Of a stretch of DNA of 64,000 nt, positions 39,346 through 48,110 are shown one piece after another. Both the position numbers and the translations under genes were made by a program. Origin of the DNA: an uncultured Oscillospiraceae bacterium (GTDB taxonomy: Bacteria > Bacillota_A > Clostridia > Oscillospirales > Acutalibacteraceae); the NCBI GenBank assembly GCA_910589395.1, contig CAJUTL010000001.1, forward strand, positions 62,001-126,000, read 5' to 3'. The number at the start of each line of letters is the position of its first letter. Within the stretch, counting starts at the first letter, position 1. The notes beneath the pieces are model-generated. The model saw only the letters and a program-made list of their open reading frames with translations, made no database searches and had not been told where the DNA came from.

Positions 39346-41193
39346 CTACGGGTTTTCCGGGCCTTCCTTTTGGGAAGAAAAATTTTCCTCCTTTCCCTCC
39401 TTACAGGCCGGGATCCGAAGCCTGGCGGTGGTACCCTTTCCGAGTTCGCTTTCATAGCTCAGCCCATACTGTTCGCCGTAATTCAGCTTCAAGCGCAGGT
39501 CGATATTTTTGATCCCATAGCCGGCGTCCCGGGAGGATTTGGAATTCAGGATATCCTTGATCTGCTCACCGCTCATTCCTATGCCCTCGTCCCGAACGGT
39601 AAGCACAATATCCCCGTTTTCCAAAGAGGCAGAAATGTAAATGGGATATTCCCGGTCACACGGAGTTTCCCCCATTCCGTGAATGATGGAATTTTCCACG
39701 ATGGGCTGAATAATGATATTGATACAGGAATATTGACGTATTTCTTCAGGAACATCGAGATGCAGCCGGATCATGCCGTCAAAATGATAATTTTGGATCG
39801 TAACATAAGCCTGAACGTGATTCAGCTCCTGCTCGATCGTTACAATTTCCATGCCTTTATTCAGGCTGATCCTGTAAAACCGGGACAGGCTTTTTGTAAT
39901 TTGAGAGATCTCCGGCACGTTGTGATCGATGGCCTCCCAGTTGATCAAATCCAGGGTGTTATACAAAAAGTGGGGGTTTATCTGTGCCCGAAGCGCCTGC
40001 AGCTGGGCTGCCTTTACCGCCTTGCCGGATTTATATTTTTCCTCCATCAGCAGATCCAGCTGCCGGGTCATATTGGAAAAGCTGCGGAACAGTTCTCCGA
40101 TCTCATCGAGCTCCTCTGTTTCCAGGTCAAGCTCCAGCGTTCCGTTTGGAACTTTGCGCATCATCTCCGTCAGATAAGATAAACGGCTGGTGTAGTATCT
40201 TGAGATCCTGTTGGAAACCAGGAATACCGCAATGATCGCTACAAGAGTCAATACAAAAATGATGGATTGCAGCTGCCTGCTCTGCTGCAAAATTTCTCCC
40301 TGGGGGATCAGCGCGATCAGAGACCAGTCTGCCGTATCGAGATAAGTTTTATTTACATAATATCCGTCTCCCAGCAGCGAGATCTCATTCCAGGAACCCT
40401 TCGCTGAAAAATCAAGGGTCCCGCTCTTTTGCCGCAGCTCCTGAAGCAGGCTGTGGTTTTCATCAGAGCAGCTGATAAGCTGCCCCTCGCTGTTTACCAG
40501 ATACACAATACCCGATTTTGTGATTTTGGATTTTTCCAGTACACTTTTTATCTTGTAGGTCTGGATCCCGATCTGCTCCACGCCGATAGGCTGAATAGTA
40601 CCGTCTGTTGTAAGGATCAGCCGGAGCAGGGAAACTACCTCCACCTCATAATTTGTTCCCGGCATGATGATTTTTTCCGGAACAGTAAAGAAGCTGTAAT
40701 CTCCATTTCTTGGAAGCTCTCCGTAATCTTCTCTGTTTTCCAGCGCTGACACTTTTTCAAAATGCCGCATGTTGTTGGAATAGGTCAATCTGTCCGGCAC
40801 AAAAAGCCGGGCCATGTAAATGGTTTCCACCAGTTCTGCTGTGCGCAAAACACTGTCCAGGCGCAAAAAATCCCGGTATTGCTCTCCAAGCTGCCGCTCT
40901 TCCCCGGAGCTGTTCAGCTTCAAAAGCTCCTGCACATCGTGATTGTAATAAATTTGATCCGATACATACACCATGGTATCCAGATAATTTTGGATAAAGG
41001 AATTCGTCTGTTCAAAGGACTGGTTTGCGGAAAATAAAATCTTTTCCCGATCATTGTAATTGACCAAATGACTCAGCACGATCATAACGATCATCAATAT
41101 GCTGATGATCGCAATGGAAAAGGAGATCGTCAGCTTCATATACATAGAACAGCGGCGAATCATTTTGCCCAGCTGCGCTCTTAGTTTTCTCAT
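39346..41193 (-). CDS. YesM-type sensor histidine kinase
   Basis: 615 residues. It has two membrane helices (about 20-42 and 300-320) around a dCache-like extracytoplasmic domain of about 260 residues, a HAMP segment, the His_kinase box with the phosphoacceptor in LRAQINPHFLYNTLD, and an HATPase domain with VRDEGIGMS and GYGIKNIDLRL. This LytS/YesM class works with AraC-type response regulators on sugar uptake genes. The ATG at 41193 with GAGAGGTG upstream is used. It starts 34 nt after the YesN-type gene. Confidence 0.92.
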   Translation of the reverse strand: MRKLRAQLGKMIRRCSMYMKLTISFSIAIISILMIVMIVLSHLVNYNDREKILFSANQSFEQTNSFIQNYLDTMVYVSDQIYYNHDVQELLKLNSSGEERQLGEQYRDFLRLDSVLRTAELVETIYMARLFVPDRLTYSNNMRHFEKVSALENREDYGELPRNGDYSFFTVPEKIIMPGTNYEVEVVSLLRLILTTDGTIQPIGVEQIGIQTYKIKSVLEKSKITKSGIVYLVNSEGQLISCSDENHSLLQELRQKSGTLDFSAKGSWNEISLLGDGYYVNKTYLDTADWSLIALIPQGEILQQSRQLQSIIFVLTLVAIIAVFLVSNRISRYYTSRLSYLTEMMRKVPNGTLELDLETEELDEIGELFRSFSNMTRQLDLLMEEKYKSGKAVKAAQLQALRAQINPHFLYNTLDLINWEAIDHNVPEISQITKSLSRFYRISLNKGMEIVTIEQELNHVQAYVTIQNYHFDGMIRLHLDVPEEIRQYSCINIIIQPIVENSIIHGMGETPCDREYPIYISASLENGDIVLTVRDEGIGMSGEQIKDILNSKSSRDAGYGIKNIDLRLKLNYGEQYGLSYESELGKGTTARLRIPACKEGKEENFSSQKEGPENP

Positions 41194-41227
41194 GGTTCCC
41201 ACACCTCTCCGCCGCAAAAGCATGCTA

Positions 41228-42796
41228 TTATTCCGCCCCAAGCTTTCTTTCCCGATATTCTGAAGGCGCAATTCCGTACTCCTTCTTAAAGACCTTCGCA
41301 AAATAGTTGGGATCCTCATAGCCCACCGCCAGCGCTACCTCATAGGTTTTCAAACGCAGGTCGGAAAGCAGCTGCACGGACCGTTCCATTCGCACTTTGG
41401 TCAGATACTCCCCAAGGGTATTTCCGGTTTTTCTCTTAAACAGAGAGGAAAGATACGTGGGTGTAATGTAGAGCTCGGCGGCGATCTGTTTTACAGAAAG
41501 ATTCTTCTGCTGATAATGCTCGTTGATATACCGCATGACCCGTGTGATCATAAGGCTGCTGCTTTGATCTTTCTGCGCCATGGTGAAAAGCTCTTCGATT
41601 TGTGAGACCAGGTGTGCCTCAATTTCCGAGATGGTATCCATTCCCTCGATAGCCTGTATTTCCACCTGATATTTTTCTTCTCTTTTTTCCCTGCTTTCCA
41701 GAGAAAGCCTTTCCTGCTCAGCGATCAGAAGCTTTTCCAGCTCAAAATAAATGCTCAAAACATACGCTGAAGCTTCCGCCTGCATTTCCCGAAGGGTTTT
41801 ACTTAATTCCCGAATATGGCGCCGGGCGGCCTCCTGATCTCCCCGGATCAGAAAGCTCTTAAAGCTCCCCATATCCTCCTGGTTCAGCACGATCTTCTTT
41901 TCCTTTTTTTCACAATAGGATTCCCGGTGGGAATAACCCTTGTAAAAAACGGCTTTCTCCGCTTCCCGGGCATGCTCGTAGGAGCTGTGAATTTGGCAGG
42001 GAGTGTCCACAAGATCTCCCAAAGCCAGAAAAACCGACAACTCCCCACAGGGCTTTTCACATACTGCTTCCAGGCGTTTGACGATCTCACTTTTTTCTGA
42101 GATCAGTAAGCTTTCCCCGCACAAAAGAAGCACCATATGGCGGTTATCTGTAAATTCGCCGTAAAGGAATCCGCCTGCCCGCGAAAGCTCTTCCGGCTTC
42201 AGGCGCTGAAGGACCTCCTTTTTCTTTAAGACTGTTTGCAGCACTGGTTTGGAAAACCGCAGCACACAGACCCGATAGCTTTCGTACTCCCGCAAAAGCA
42301 ATTCGGAAAGCTCCAAAGGACCGTCAGCCTTATGCGCCCTGAGCAGCGACAAAAAGGTTTCCTTTTTGAGGAATTCCTGGTTTTGGAGCAGCCGTTCATT
42401 GTTTCGGATCGAATTTCGATCCTCTAAAACAGCTTTTACCGTTTTCTTGATAGCATGCTCCAGTTCTTCCAGATCAATGGGCTTTTCCACATAGCTGATG
42501 GACCCCAGCTCAATGGCCGCCTTCAGGTATTCCTTATCCGCATAGCCGCTGATAATGATGATTTTACAGTGCGGATATTTTTCTCTCAGCGCAAAGCACA
42601 TCTCCAGCCCATTCATTTTTCTCATGCGGATATCGGAAAGAATGATATCCGGCTGATATTCTTCACAAAGCTCCAGGGCTTCTTCCGCGCTTTGGGCTGT
42701 TTGCAGCATATCTATCCCCAGATTTTTCCAGTCAATATGATTTAAGAGTCCATTCCTTGTTTTGGCCTCGTCCTCTACAAGCAGCAGTTGTATCAT
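41228..42796 (-). CDS. YesN-type response regulator with AraC DNA-binding domain
   Basis: 522 residues. A receiver domain at the N-terminus (LLLVEDEAKTRNG, phosphoacceptor in PDIILSDIRMRKMNG, Lys in YVEKPIDLEEL) is followed by a long linker (about 130-410) and two AraC-type helix-turn-helix motifs at the C-terminus (LSVKQIAAELYITPTYLSSLFK and TYEVALAVGYEDPNYFAKVFKKEYG). It should control the neighbouring importer and the glycyl radical enzyme. The ATG at 42796 with GGGGAGG upstream is used instead of 42946. It is the first gene of the yesN-yesM unit. Confidence 0.93.
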   Translation of the reverse strand: MIQLLLVEDEAKTRNGLLNHIDWKNLGIDMLQTAQSAEEALELCEEYQPDIILSDIRMRKMNGLEMCFALREKYPHCKIIIISGYADKEYLKAAIELGSISYVEKPIDLEELEHAIKKTVKAVLEDRNSIRNNERLLQNQEFLKKETFLSLLRAHKADGPLELSELLLREYESYRVCVLRFSKPVLQTVLKKKEVLQRLKPEELSRAGGFLYGEFTDNRHMVLLLCGESLLISEKSEIVKRLEAVCEKPCGELSVFLALGDLVDTPCQIHSSYEHAREAEKAVFYKGYSHRESYCEKKEKKIVLNQEDMGSFKSFLIRGDQEAARRHIRELSKTLREMQAEASAYVLSIYFELEKLLIAEQERLSLESREKREEKYQVEIQAIEGMDTISEIEAHLVSQIEELFTMAQKDQSSSLMITRVMRYINEHYQQKNLSVKQIAAELYITPTYLSSLFKRKTGNTLGEYLTKVRMERSVQLLSDLRLKTYEVALAVGYEDPNYFAKVFKKEYGIAPSEYRERKLGAE

Positions 42797-43010
42797 GCGC
42801 CTCCCCTTTCCAAATCCCCCGTCCGCAAAAGTATAAGCTTTCACAAGATCTGATAGCTTCGCTTGAAAAGGAGTCCCTTTTTTGATATTACTTAGAATTA
42901 GTGTTTCCCTGCTCAGCATATCACATGCTTCCAAAGTTTTCCACAAATTCCAAAAGACTCTTCTCCAAACCGGTTAAGCTGTCCACTATTTCCCCGTTGA
43001 ACCCGGAATA
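42797..43010. other. Upstream region of the yesNM-like pair
   Basis: About 210 nt with no gene. I see only a TATACT (minus strand, near 42835) with a poor -35 candidate, so the promoter is not assigned. An A/T-rich GGAATTTGTGGAAAACTTTGG stretch (minus strand) faintly resembles the shared promoter block but needs a gap and is not counted. Confidence 0.4.
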
Positions 43011-43048
43011 ACAAAACCATGCAGCCAAAACGCTGCATGGTTTTGTTT
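43011..43048 (-). terminator. Terminator after the solute-binding protein gene
   Basis: A 13-bp stem CAAAACCATGCAG (43012-43024) with its complement (43033-43045) lies about 110 nt after the stop codon and separates the importer operon from yesNM. Between 43049 and 43155 I see nothing else. Confidence 0.75.
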
Positions 43049-43155
43049 CCTTCCACAGGCTTTCACCTGCAGCTTCACAGACCGTATGATTTCCGTGTAT
43101 TTGATCTCTCGCGCAATGCGCGTCACCCGGACAGAACAGAAAGCTCTGCCTGTGC

Positions 43156-44721
43156 TTACTGCTTCAGGTACTCGTCCAGCTGTCTCTGGAATTCCTCGAT
43201 CACTTTGTCGATCCCGGCAGCCTGCATCTTCTGCTTGTACTCCTCCAGGCCTGTTACCGGGTCGGTGTAGCCCAGCTCCAGGGGCCACCAGTACTGCTGA
43301 TGGGCGTTGATGCACGCGGCATACTCGGTTTCCACCTTGGAGGTATCGATGTTCATGCCGCGGAACTTCTGGCAGCCTACGCCGTCCTGGATCTTAGCGT
43401 CGCTCGCCTTCTCCATCTCTCTCAGATCGCTGGGAGAGCCGTATACGGGCAGAAAGAAGTCGGGGGTGCGGGCCGCCCACAGGGAGGACTCGGCATAGTC
43501 ATCGGTATTGAGCATTTTCACCTGGCCGTCGATCACTTCATAGGAAGTGCCCTCGATACCGTAGTCCCACGCGCGGAAGGCTTCCTCATCACCAGTGATC
43601 AGGTCATACCAAGCCAGGGCTCTCTCGGGATTCTTAGAGGTGTTGGAAATGGCCAAGCCGTCCTGCATGAAGGAGCTGTAGGAAACATCTCCAATAAAGT
43701 TTGCGAATTTGAAGCCCCACTCAGGGTGCTTCATGTGCTCGCCCTCATAAGTACCGCCGTTCTTAATACGGCTGGCAGCCTTTCCGCTTTCCACCTTGGC
43801 GGAATCGGTATCGGACAGAGCGGATTTTGTGAAGTAGCCTGCTTCGTTCCAGCGATTTACCAGCTCCAGGAACTCAGGGGTCTTCTCATAATCGTAGTAG
43901 GTGAAGATCTTGGGCTCAGCCTCCTGAGGATCCAGCCACAGGAAATCGCCGTTGGCGCCCTTTACCGGATACAGGCCTCTCTCTTGCATGAAGAGCTCAT
44001 CGATCTCAGAGCCCTCGGAAACAATGGCCACAGGTTCCATTTCCGGAGCGGCTTCCTTCACATAGGAAAGATAGGTCTCGTAATCGTTCAGATTTTCCAT
44101 TTTGCCATCCCAGTCCGTACCCTCCAGAATGTCAGTACGATAGATGGGGCCGTAAATATTATAGGTTCTGAACAGTGTGGGGATCGCATAGTAGTGGCCG
44201 TCTACCGTGGCCTGCTGCTTTGCGCTTTCAGACTGCTTGGAGAAATTGTTGGGCGCATAGGTGGGCCACAGCTCGTCCAGGCTCTTAAAAGCGCCCTTCT
44301 GCGCCAGAGAGTAGTAGTTCAGCCAGTTGGCGGTATACGCCATGTCGAACTCCTCTCCGGAGGAGAAGATCAGCGGGTACTTATTTCTGTACTCAGCCCA
44401 GCTCAGGTAGTTGGTCTTAATGGTGCAGTTGAGCTTCTCCTTGAAGAGAGCATTGTAGTTCTCCTCGATCTCGTCCTGCTTTGCGGGCCTGTCGCCGATG
44501 AGATAGAGGGTCAGCTCTACCTCTTCGGAGGTGTCGAGCCCATTGGAATTGTCCGCTACTTCAGAGGACTCCGGTGTCTTGGAAGACTCGGGAGTGCTGG
44601 CAGCGGCAGAGCTTTCCGGCGCTTTGCTGCCGGAATTCTGGTTCCCACAGCCTGCGAAAACACCCAGCATCATGACAAGGGCGCACAGCAGAGCCGCAGC
44701 TTTGACTAGCTTGGTTTTCAT
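43156..44721 (-). CDS. Extracellular solute-binding lipoprotein (LplA/LipO type, family 1)
   Basis: 521 residues. A lipoprotein signal peptide ends in FAGC (Cys25). A Ser/Thr/Glu-rich linker (26-60) is followed by a two-lobe binding domain of family 1 (EVELTLYLIGDRPAKQDEIEE near its start, SNTSKNPERALAWYDLI later). It captures a sugar or oligosaccharide outside the cell and delivers it to the two permeases encoded upstream. No ATPase gene is in the operon; in this subtype a shared MsmX-like ATPase is normally used (inference). Ligand unknown. Confidence 0.92.
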   Translation of the reverse strand: MKTKLVKAAALLCALVMMLGVFAGCGNQNSGSKAPESSAAASTPESSKTPESSEVADNSNGLDTSEEVELTLYLIGDRPAKQDEIEENYNALFKEKLNCTIKTNYLSWAEYRNKYPLIFSSGEEFDMAYTANWLNYYSLAQKGAFKSLDELWPTYAPNNFSKQSESAKQQATVDGHYYAIPTLFRTYNIYGPIYRTDILEGTDWDGKMENLNDYETYLSYVKEAAPEMEPVAIVSEGSEIDELFMQERGLYPVKGANGDFLWLDPQEAEPKIFTYYDYEKTPEFLELVNRWNEAGYFTKSALSDTDSAKVESGKAASRIKNGGTYEGEHMKHPEWGFKFANFIGDVSYSSFMQDGLAISNTSKNPERALAWYDLITGDEEAFRAWDYGIEGTSYEVIDGQVKMLNTDDYAESSLWAARTPDFFLPVYGSPSDLREMEKASDAKIQDGVGCQKFRGMNIDTSKVETEYAACINAHQQYWWPLELGYTDPVTGLEEYKQKMQAAGIDKVIEEFQRQLDEYLKQ

Positions 44722-44759
44722 AGAATTTTCCTCCAGATAAATTTTTATTTACAGGTCGG

Positions 44760-45659
44760 TTATCCTTTGACGGAACCGATCGTAATTCCCTTGACAAAAT
44801 ATTTCTGTACAAATGGATACAGCAATACAATGGGGCCGGTAGCCACCACCGCCATGGCCAACTTCAGGCCGCTGGTAGGCAGGTTTTCCACGCGCCTTCC
44901 CACCTGACTGGCCATCTGCGCCATTGCCTCCTGCTTTTGCAGCATGTTATACAGCATGTATTGCAGAGGATATTTCTCTTCCGAATTCAGATACAGCATG
45001 GCATTGTACCAGTCATTCCAATAGCCCAGCGCAATAAAAAGGCCAATGGTCGCAAGCCCGGACTTTAAGAGCGGCAGAATGATCTGGATAAAGATTCGGA
45101 ATTCTCCCGCGCCGTCGATCTTCGCCGATTCGATCAGCGCCACCGGAATGGCGGCGATAAAGCTTCTCATGATCAGCAGGTAGAACACATTCATCATCAT
45201 CGGAAGGATCAGCGCCAGCAGATTATCCTTCAGGTGAAGGTACTGGATATAGAAAATGTAGGTGCATACCATACCGCCGTTAAACAGAGTTGTGAAATAG
45301 AAGTAGAAGGAGATCACATTTCTGTATTTGAAATCCTTTCGGCTGATAACATAGGCCGTCATGGTCAGGAAAAACAGGCCGGCTATCGTACCAATCACCG
45401 TAATAAAAATGGAAACGCCGTAGGCTTTAAGGATTTTTTCCGGATACTTAAAAATCATTTCATACGCTTCCGTGGTGAATTCCCGCGGAAAGATACTGTA
45501 GCCCTCAAACCGGATCGCCTGCTCTGAAGTAAAGGAACCGGAAATCAGCATGATAAACGGCAGCAGGCACAGTAAGGCGATAAAGGTCAGAGATAGATAG
45601 GAAATGATATTGAAAATAATTCTGGATGTTGTAAGCTTGATTCTGGTTCTATTCTGCAC
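44760..45659 (-). CDS. Carbohydrate ABC permease (YtcP type)
   Basis: 299 residues with six membrane segments. The EAA loop region is ALIESAKIDGAGEFRIFIQIILPLLKSGLATI, and the C-terminus QKYFVKGITIGSVKG is the hallmark of this permease family. It forms the transmembrane channel with the LplB-type protein. The GTG at 45659 follows GGAGGGG by 5 nt and is preferred over an ATG at 45689. The solute-binding gene follows after 38 nt. Confidence 0.92.
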   Translation of the reverse strand: MQNRTRIKLTTSRIIFNIISYLSLTFIALLCLLPFIMLISGSFTSEQAIRFEGYSIFPREFTTEAYEMIFKYPEKILKAYGVSIFITVIGTIAGLFFLTMTAYVISRKDFKYRNVISFYFYFTTLFNGGMVCTYIFYIQYLHLKDNLLALILPMMMNVFYLLIMRSFIAAIPVALIESAKIDGAGEFRIFIQIILPLLKSGLATIGLFIALGYWNDWYNAMLYLNSEEKYPLQYMLYNMLQKQEAMAQMASQVGRRVENLPTSGLKLAMAVVATGPIVLLYPFVQKYFVKGITIGSVKG

Positions 45660-45696
45660 AGCGACCCCTCCGTTCGATCCAATGCCCATCCTGACC

Positions 45697-46617
45697 TTAA
45701 AACAGCGCGTAATCTGCTTCTATCTTCTTCACGACCTGATTGACGACCATGATGATCACAAAACACAGGACAGACTGGTACAGCGTTGCGGCGGCCGTCA
45801 TGCCCAGGTTGGAGTTCATCAGCAGAGAGCGGAACACGTAGGTATCGATCACATCGGTTTTATCAAAAAGCTGGCCGTTGTTTCCCACGATCTGATAGAA
45901 CATCTCAAAGTCCCCCCGCAGGATCCGCCCCACCTGCAGCAAAACCATGGTGATGATCGTGGGCTTCATGGACGGCAGCGTAATGTACCAGATCTTTTGG
46001 AAAATGTTGGCTCCGTCAATATCGGAGGCCTCATAGCACTCCATGTCGATATTGGTGATGGCGGCGATATAAATGATGGAGTTATAGCCCACCCACTTCC
46101 ACGCGTTGAAAGCGCAGACGATCCAGGGCCAGATCCCCGGCATGGAGTACACGTTCACCGGTTCCATTCCCAAAACGGCCCGCACATTATTCAGAACACC
46201 GCTTTCATAGTTGAAAATATTAAAAACGAAGGTTCCCACAATGACCCAGGAAATAAAGTACGGCAGGAAAATGACCGACTGAGTGACCCGTTTGAAGATT
46301 CGGCCGTTTAGTTCCGAAATAATGATCGCTACAACAATGGCCAGGGCCTGCGAGGTGACCAGATTGATCAGATTGTACACTATCGTGTTTCTGGTAATAT
46401 TCCAGCCCGTTCCGGAAACAAACAGATACCGGAAATTTTCAAAGCCACACCAGTCGCTGCCGAACACTCCCAAATTGAAGCGATAATTTTTGAAGGCCAC
46501 CACCAGGCCGGACATTGGCAGATACGACATGACAAGCACCAGTGCCATGGCCGGAAACGCCATCAAAAACAACGCCCTGTTCTTTTTCAGTTCATGGAAA
46601 AAGCCGTGCCTTTTCAA
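45697..46617 (-). CDS. Carbohydrate ABC permease (LplB/UgpA type)
   Basis: 306 residues with six membrane segments. LFLMAFPAMALVLVMSYLPMSGLVVAFKNY at the N-terminus is typical for LplB-like permeases, and the EAA loop reads CYEASDIDGANIFQKIWYITLPSMKPTI. It is the first gene of the importer operon. GGAGGGAAGGGC lies upstream of the ATG. Its promoter region (46712-46768) is shared with the glycyl radical enzyme operon, and a dispersed F element lies just upstream of that. Confidence 0.93.
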   Translation of the reverse strand: MKRHGFFHELKKNRALFLMAFPAMALVLVMSYLPMSGLVVAFKNYRFNLGVFGSDWCGFENFRYLFVSGTGWNITRNTIVYNLINLVTSQALAIVVAIIISELNGRIFKRVTQSVIFLPYFISWVIVGTFVFNIFNYESGVLNNVRAVLGMEPVNVYSMPGIWPWIVCAFNAWKWVGYNSIIYIAAITNIDMECYEASDIDGANIFQKIWYITLPSMKPTIITMVLLQVGRILRGDFEMFYQIVGNNGQLFDKTDVIDTYVFRSLLMNSNLGMTAAATLYQSVLCFVIIMVVNQVVKKIEADYALF

Positions 46618-46711
46618 TGCCCTTCCCTCCTATGTTTCCCTGATTCAAAAATTTTGTTAAGGCAATACCGCACAATTTCAAACGTTGTATTGCGTGTGCT
46701 GCTTTAAGGAA

Positions 46712-46740
46712 AGCGTACCACATTTTTCGGGAAATATTAA
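46712..46740 (-). promoter_or_regulatory. Promoter of the ABC importer operon, shared with the glycyl radical enzyme
   Basis: On the minus strand TTAATA (46740-46735), a 17-nt spacer TTTCCCGAAAAATGTGG and TACGCT (46717-46712) with an extended -10 TG. Identity with the glycyl radical enzyme promoter continues upstream to 46768 (TTTTCCTT). Confidence 0.7.
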
Positions 46741-46787
46741 CCAGACAAAACTGCGTTTCTAAGGAAAATACTATGCAGTTGTGCAAG

Positions 46788-47064
46788 TCAAAAAAGATTT
46801 TCGCCCCGCACAAACCTATTGGAAAAATCATAGATTTTTCCAATAGGCGCTGATTGAAACGCGAGAGAGGGGCCTCGTCTGTCGGTTCGGGTGCTGTGCC
46901 CCAGTGGGGCACGTTTAGTACCGACCGAGTTGACAAACGAGAACGGCGCTGGGCAGTCTCCACCGGAGGCCAGCGCCCCTGATGGTCCCTAGAAGCTGCA
47001 AAGCAGCTTTTTCACACTCTTCCCCCTTCCGTTTCTGATGGTAAGAGGGTTTATCGACAGGCTG
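46788..47064 (-). repeat. Dispersed element F, copy 2 (277 bp)
   Basis: Near-identical to 24991-25253 but inverted. It keeps both hairpins (46815-46847 and the GTGCCCCAGTGGGGCAC core near 46899-46915). A 23-nt insert AAAAAGCTGCTTTGCAGC plus five bases (minus strand, about 46989-47011) is its main difference. The hairpin end faces the ABC importer start at 46617. Open frames here are not conserved in copy 1. Confidence 0.8.
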
Positions 47065-47142
47065 AGTTGTATTCTTTTTCCGTTTTTCGCCGGAAAACAA
47101 TGGGGACAGCCGTTTCCAGCCGAAGCTGAAGCAGGAGCCGCC

Positions 47143-47171
47143 TTGTCTTTCCCTCGTTGCTGTGCTATGCT
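47143..47171 (+). promoter_or_regulatory. Sigma-A promoter for the AraC regulator
   Basis: TTGTCT (47143-47148) and TATGCT (47166-47171) are 17 nt apart, about 60 nt upstream of the GTG start at 47240. Confidence 0.6.
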
Positions 47172-47239
47172 TTTGTGGTAGCTTTGCGAAACTTGGACTA
47201 AATACACCTTGGCAAAAACTTACAAAGGCGGAGATCACC

Positions 47240-47983
47240 GTGATCACAGTAAACTTTGCGGACTACATGAAAAAAGAGGCGGAAGGGGCCGAAATACTGC
47301 GGCCCGGCGGCAGCGGGGACTATCTGTTCCTGTATTTTCCCGCGCCTATGAAGTACTGGCGCGGAGAGGAAGAGATCCTTACAAAGCGTCACGCCTGCAT
47401 TTTGCTGGGACCCCGGGACGCCCATCGGTTCTGTGGAGCTCCTGATTTTATCAACACCTATATTCACTTTACTGTTTCCGCGCAGGAAGTGAACGAGCTT
47501 TGTATGGAAACGAACCGCTTCTTTTACCCCGCCTGTTTTGAGCAGCTGAACCAGCTGGCGCTGGAGATCAAGGAAGAGCTGTTGACCGGAGGCGAGCTGC
47601 ACCGTGAGATGATCCATGCCGCTATGCTCCGGCTTCTCATTCTGCTTCGAAGAAGCGCCGCCTCCCCCAAAAACGACCCTCTGAAGGAGCAGTTGGAAGC
47701 GCTGCGGTATGAAATACTGGCCGATTGCTCCCTGACCCCTTCCGTGTCAGAGCTGTGCGCTAAAATGTGCATGAGCCGAACCGCATTTTACGAGGCCTAC
47801 AGACATTATTTTCACTCTTCCCCCAAGCAAGATCTGCTGCGGGTGCGTATGGAAAAAGCCGCGGTGCTCCTTACCAACCAGTGGAAAACCGTGGCCGCCG
47901 TGGCGGAAGAGGTAGGGTTTCACAGCGTAGAGCATTTTACCCGCTCCTATAAAAAGTATTACGGGCAGCCCCCACGGAGATAA
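47240..47983 (+). CDS. AraC family transcriptional regulator
   Basis: 247 residues. An N-terminal cupin-like sensor (about 10-130, with RPGGSGDYLFLYF and HRFCGAPDFINTYIHF) is followed by two helix-turn-helix motifs (SVSELCAKMCMSRTAFYEAYRHYF and TVAAVAEEVGFHSVEHFTRSYKKYYG). It probably senses a sugar and activates the GH2 gene 127 nt downstream. A GTG start at 47240 has GGCGGAG 6 nt upstream. An earlier ATG at 47162 overlaps the promoter and is rejected. Confidence 0.88.
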   Translation: MITVNFADYMKKEAEGAEILRPGGSGDYLFLYFPAPMKYWRGEEEILTKRHACILLGPRDAHRFCGAPDFINTYIHFTVSAQEVNELCMETNRFFYPACFEQLNQLALEIKEELLTGGELHREMIHAAMLRLLILLRRSAASPKNDPLKEQLEALRYEILADCSLTPSVSELCAKMCMSRTAFYEAYRHYFHSSPKQDLLRVRMEKAAVLLTNQWKTVAAVAEEVGFHSVEHFTRSYKKYYGQPPRR

Positions 47984-48022
47984 AATCCGGACAAAACATC
48001 AAGTGAGCGGGACTTTTCATCA

Positions 48023-48051
48023 TTGTGAGGCAGCGCTTTTCCCGGTAGAAT
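48023..48051 (+). promoter_or_regulatory. Promoter for the GH2 glycosidase
   Basis: TTGTGA (48023-48028) and TAGAAT (48046-48051) are 17 nt apart, about 60 nt upstream of the ATG at 48111. Confidence 0.6.
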
Positions 48052-48110
48052 AAAAGCTGAAAAAATACAGGCCCTGCCGGAATGCAGGCCTACAAAAGGA
48101 GCTTGATCGT

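Noticed and set aside
43300..44709. 469-codon plus-strand open frame opposite the solute-binding protein gene
   Set aside because: It is antisense to a gene with a clear signal peptide and family motifs. The translation has no recognisable domain and no ribosome binding site.
46592..47247. Open frames inside repeat F copy 2 with fragments resembling those in copy 1
   Set aside because: Frames are broken differently in the two copies and the conservation is at nucleotide and hairpin level.
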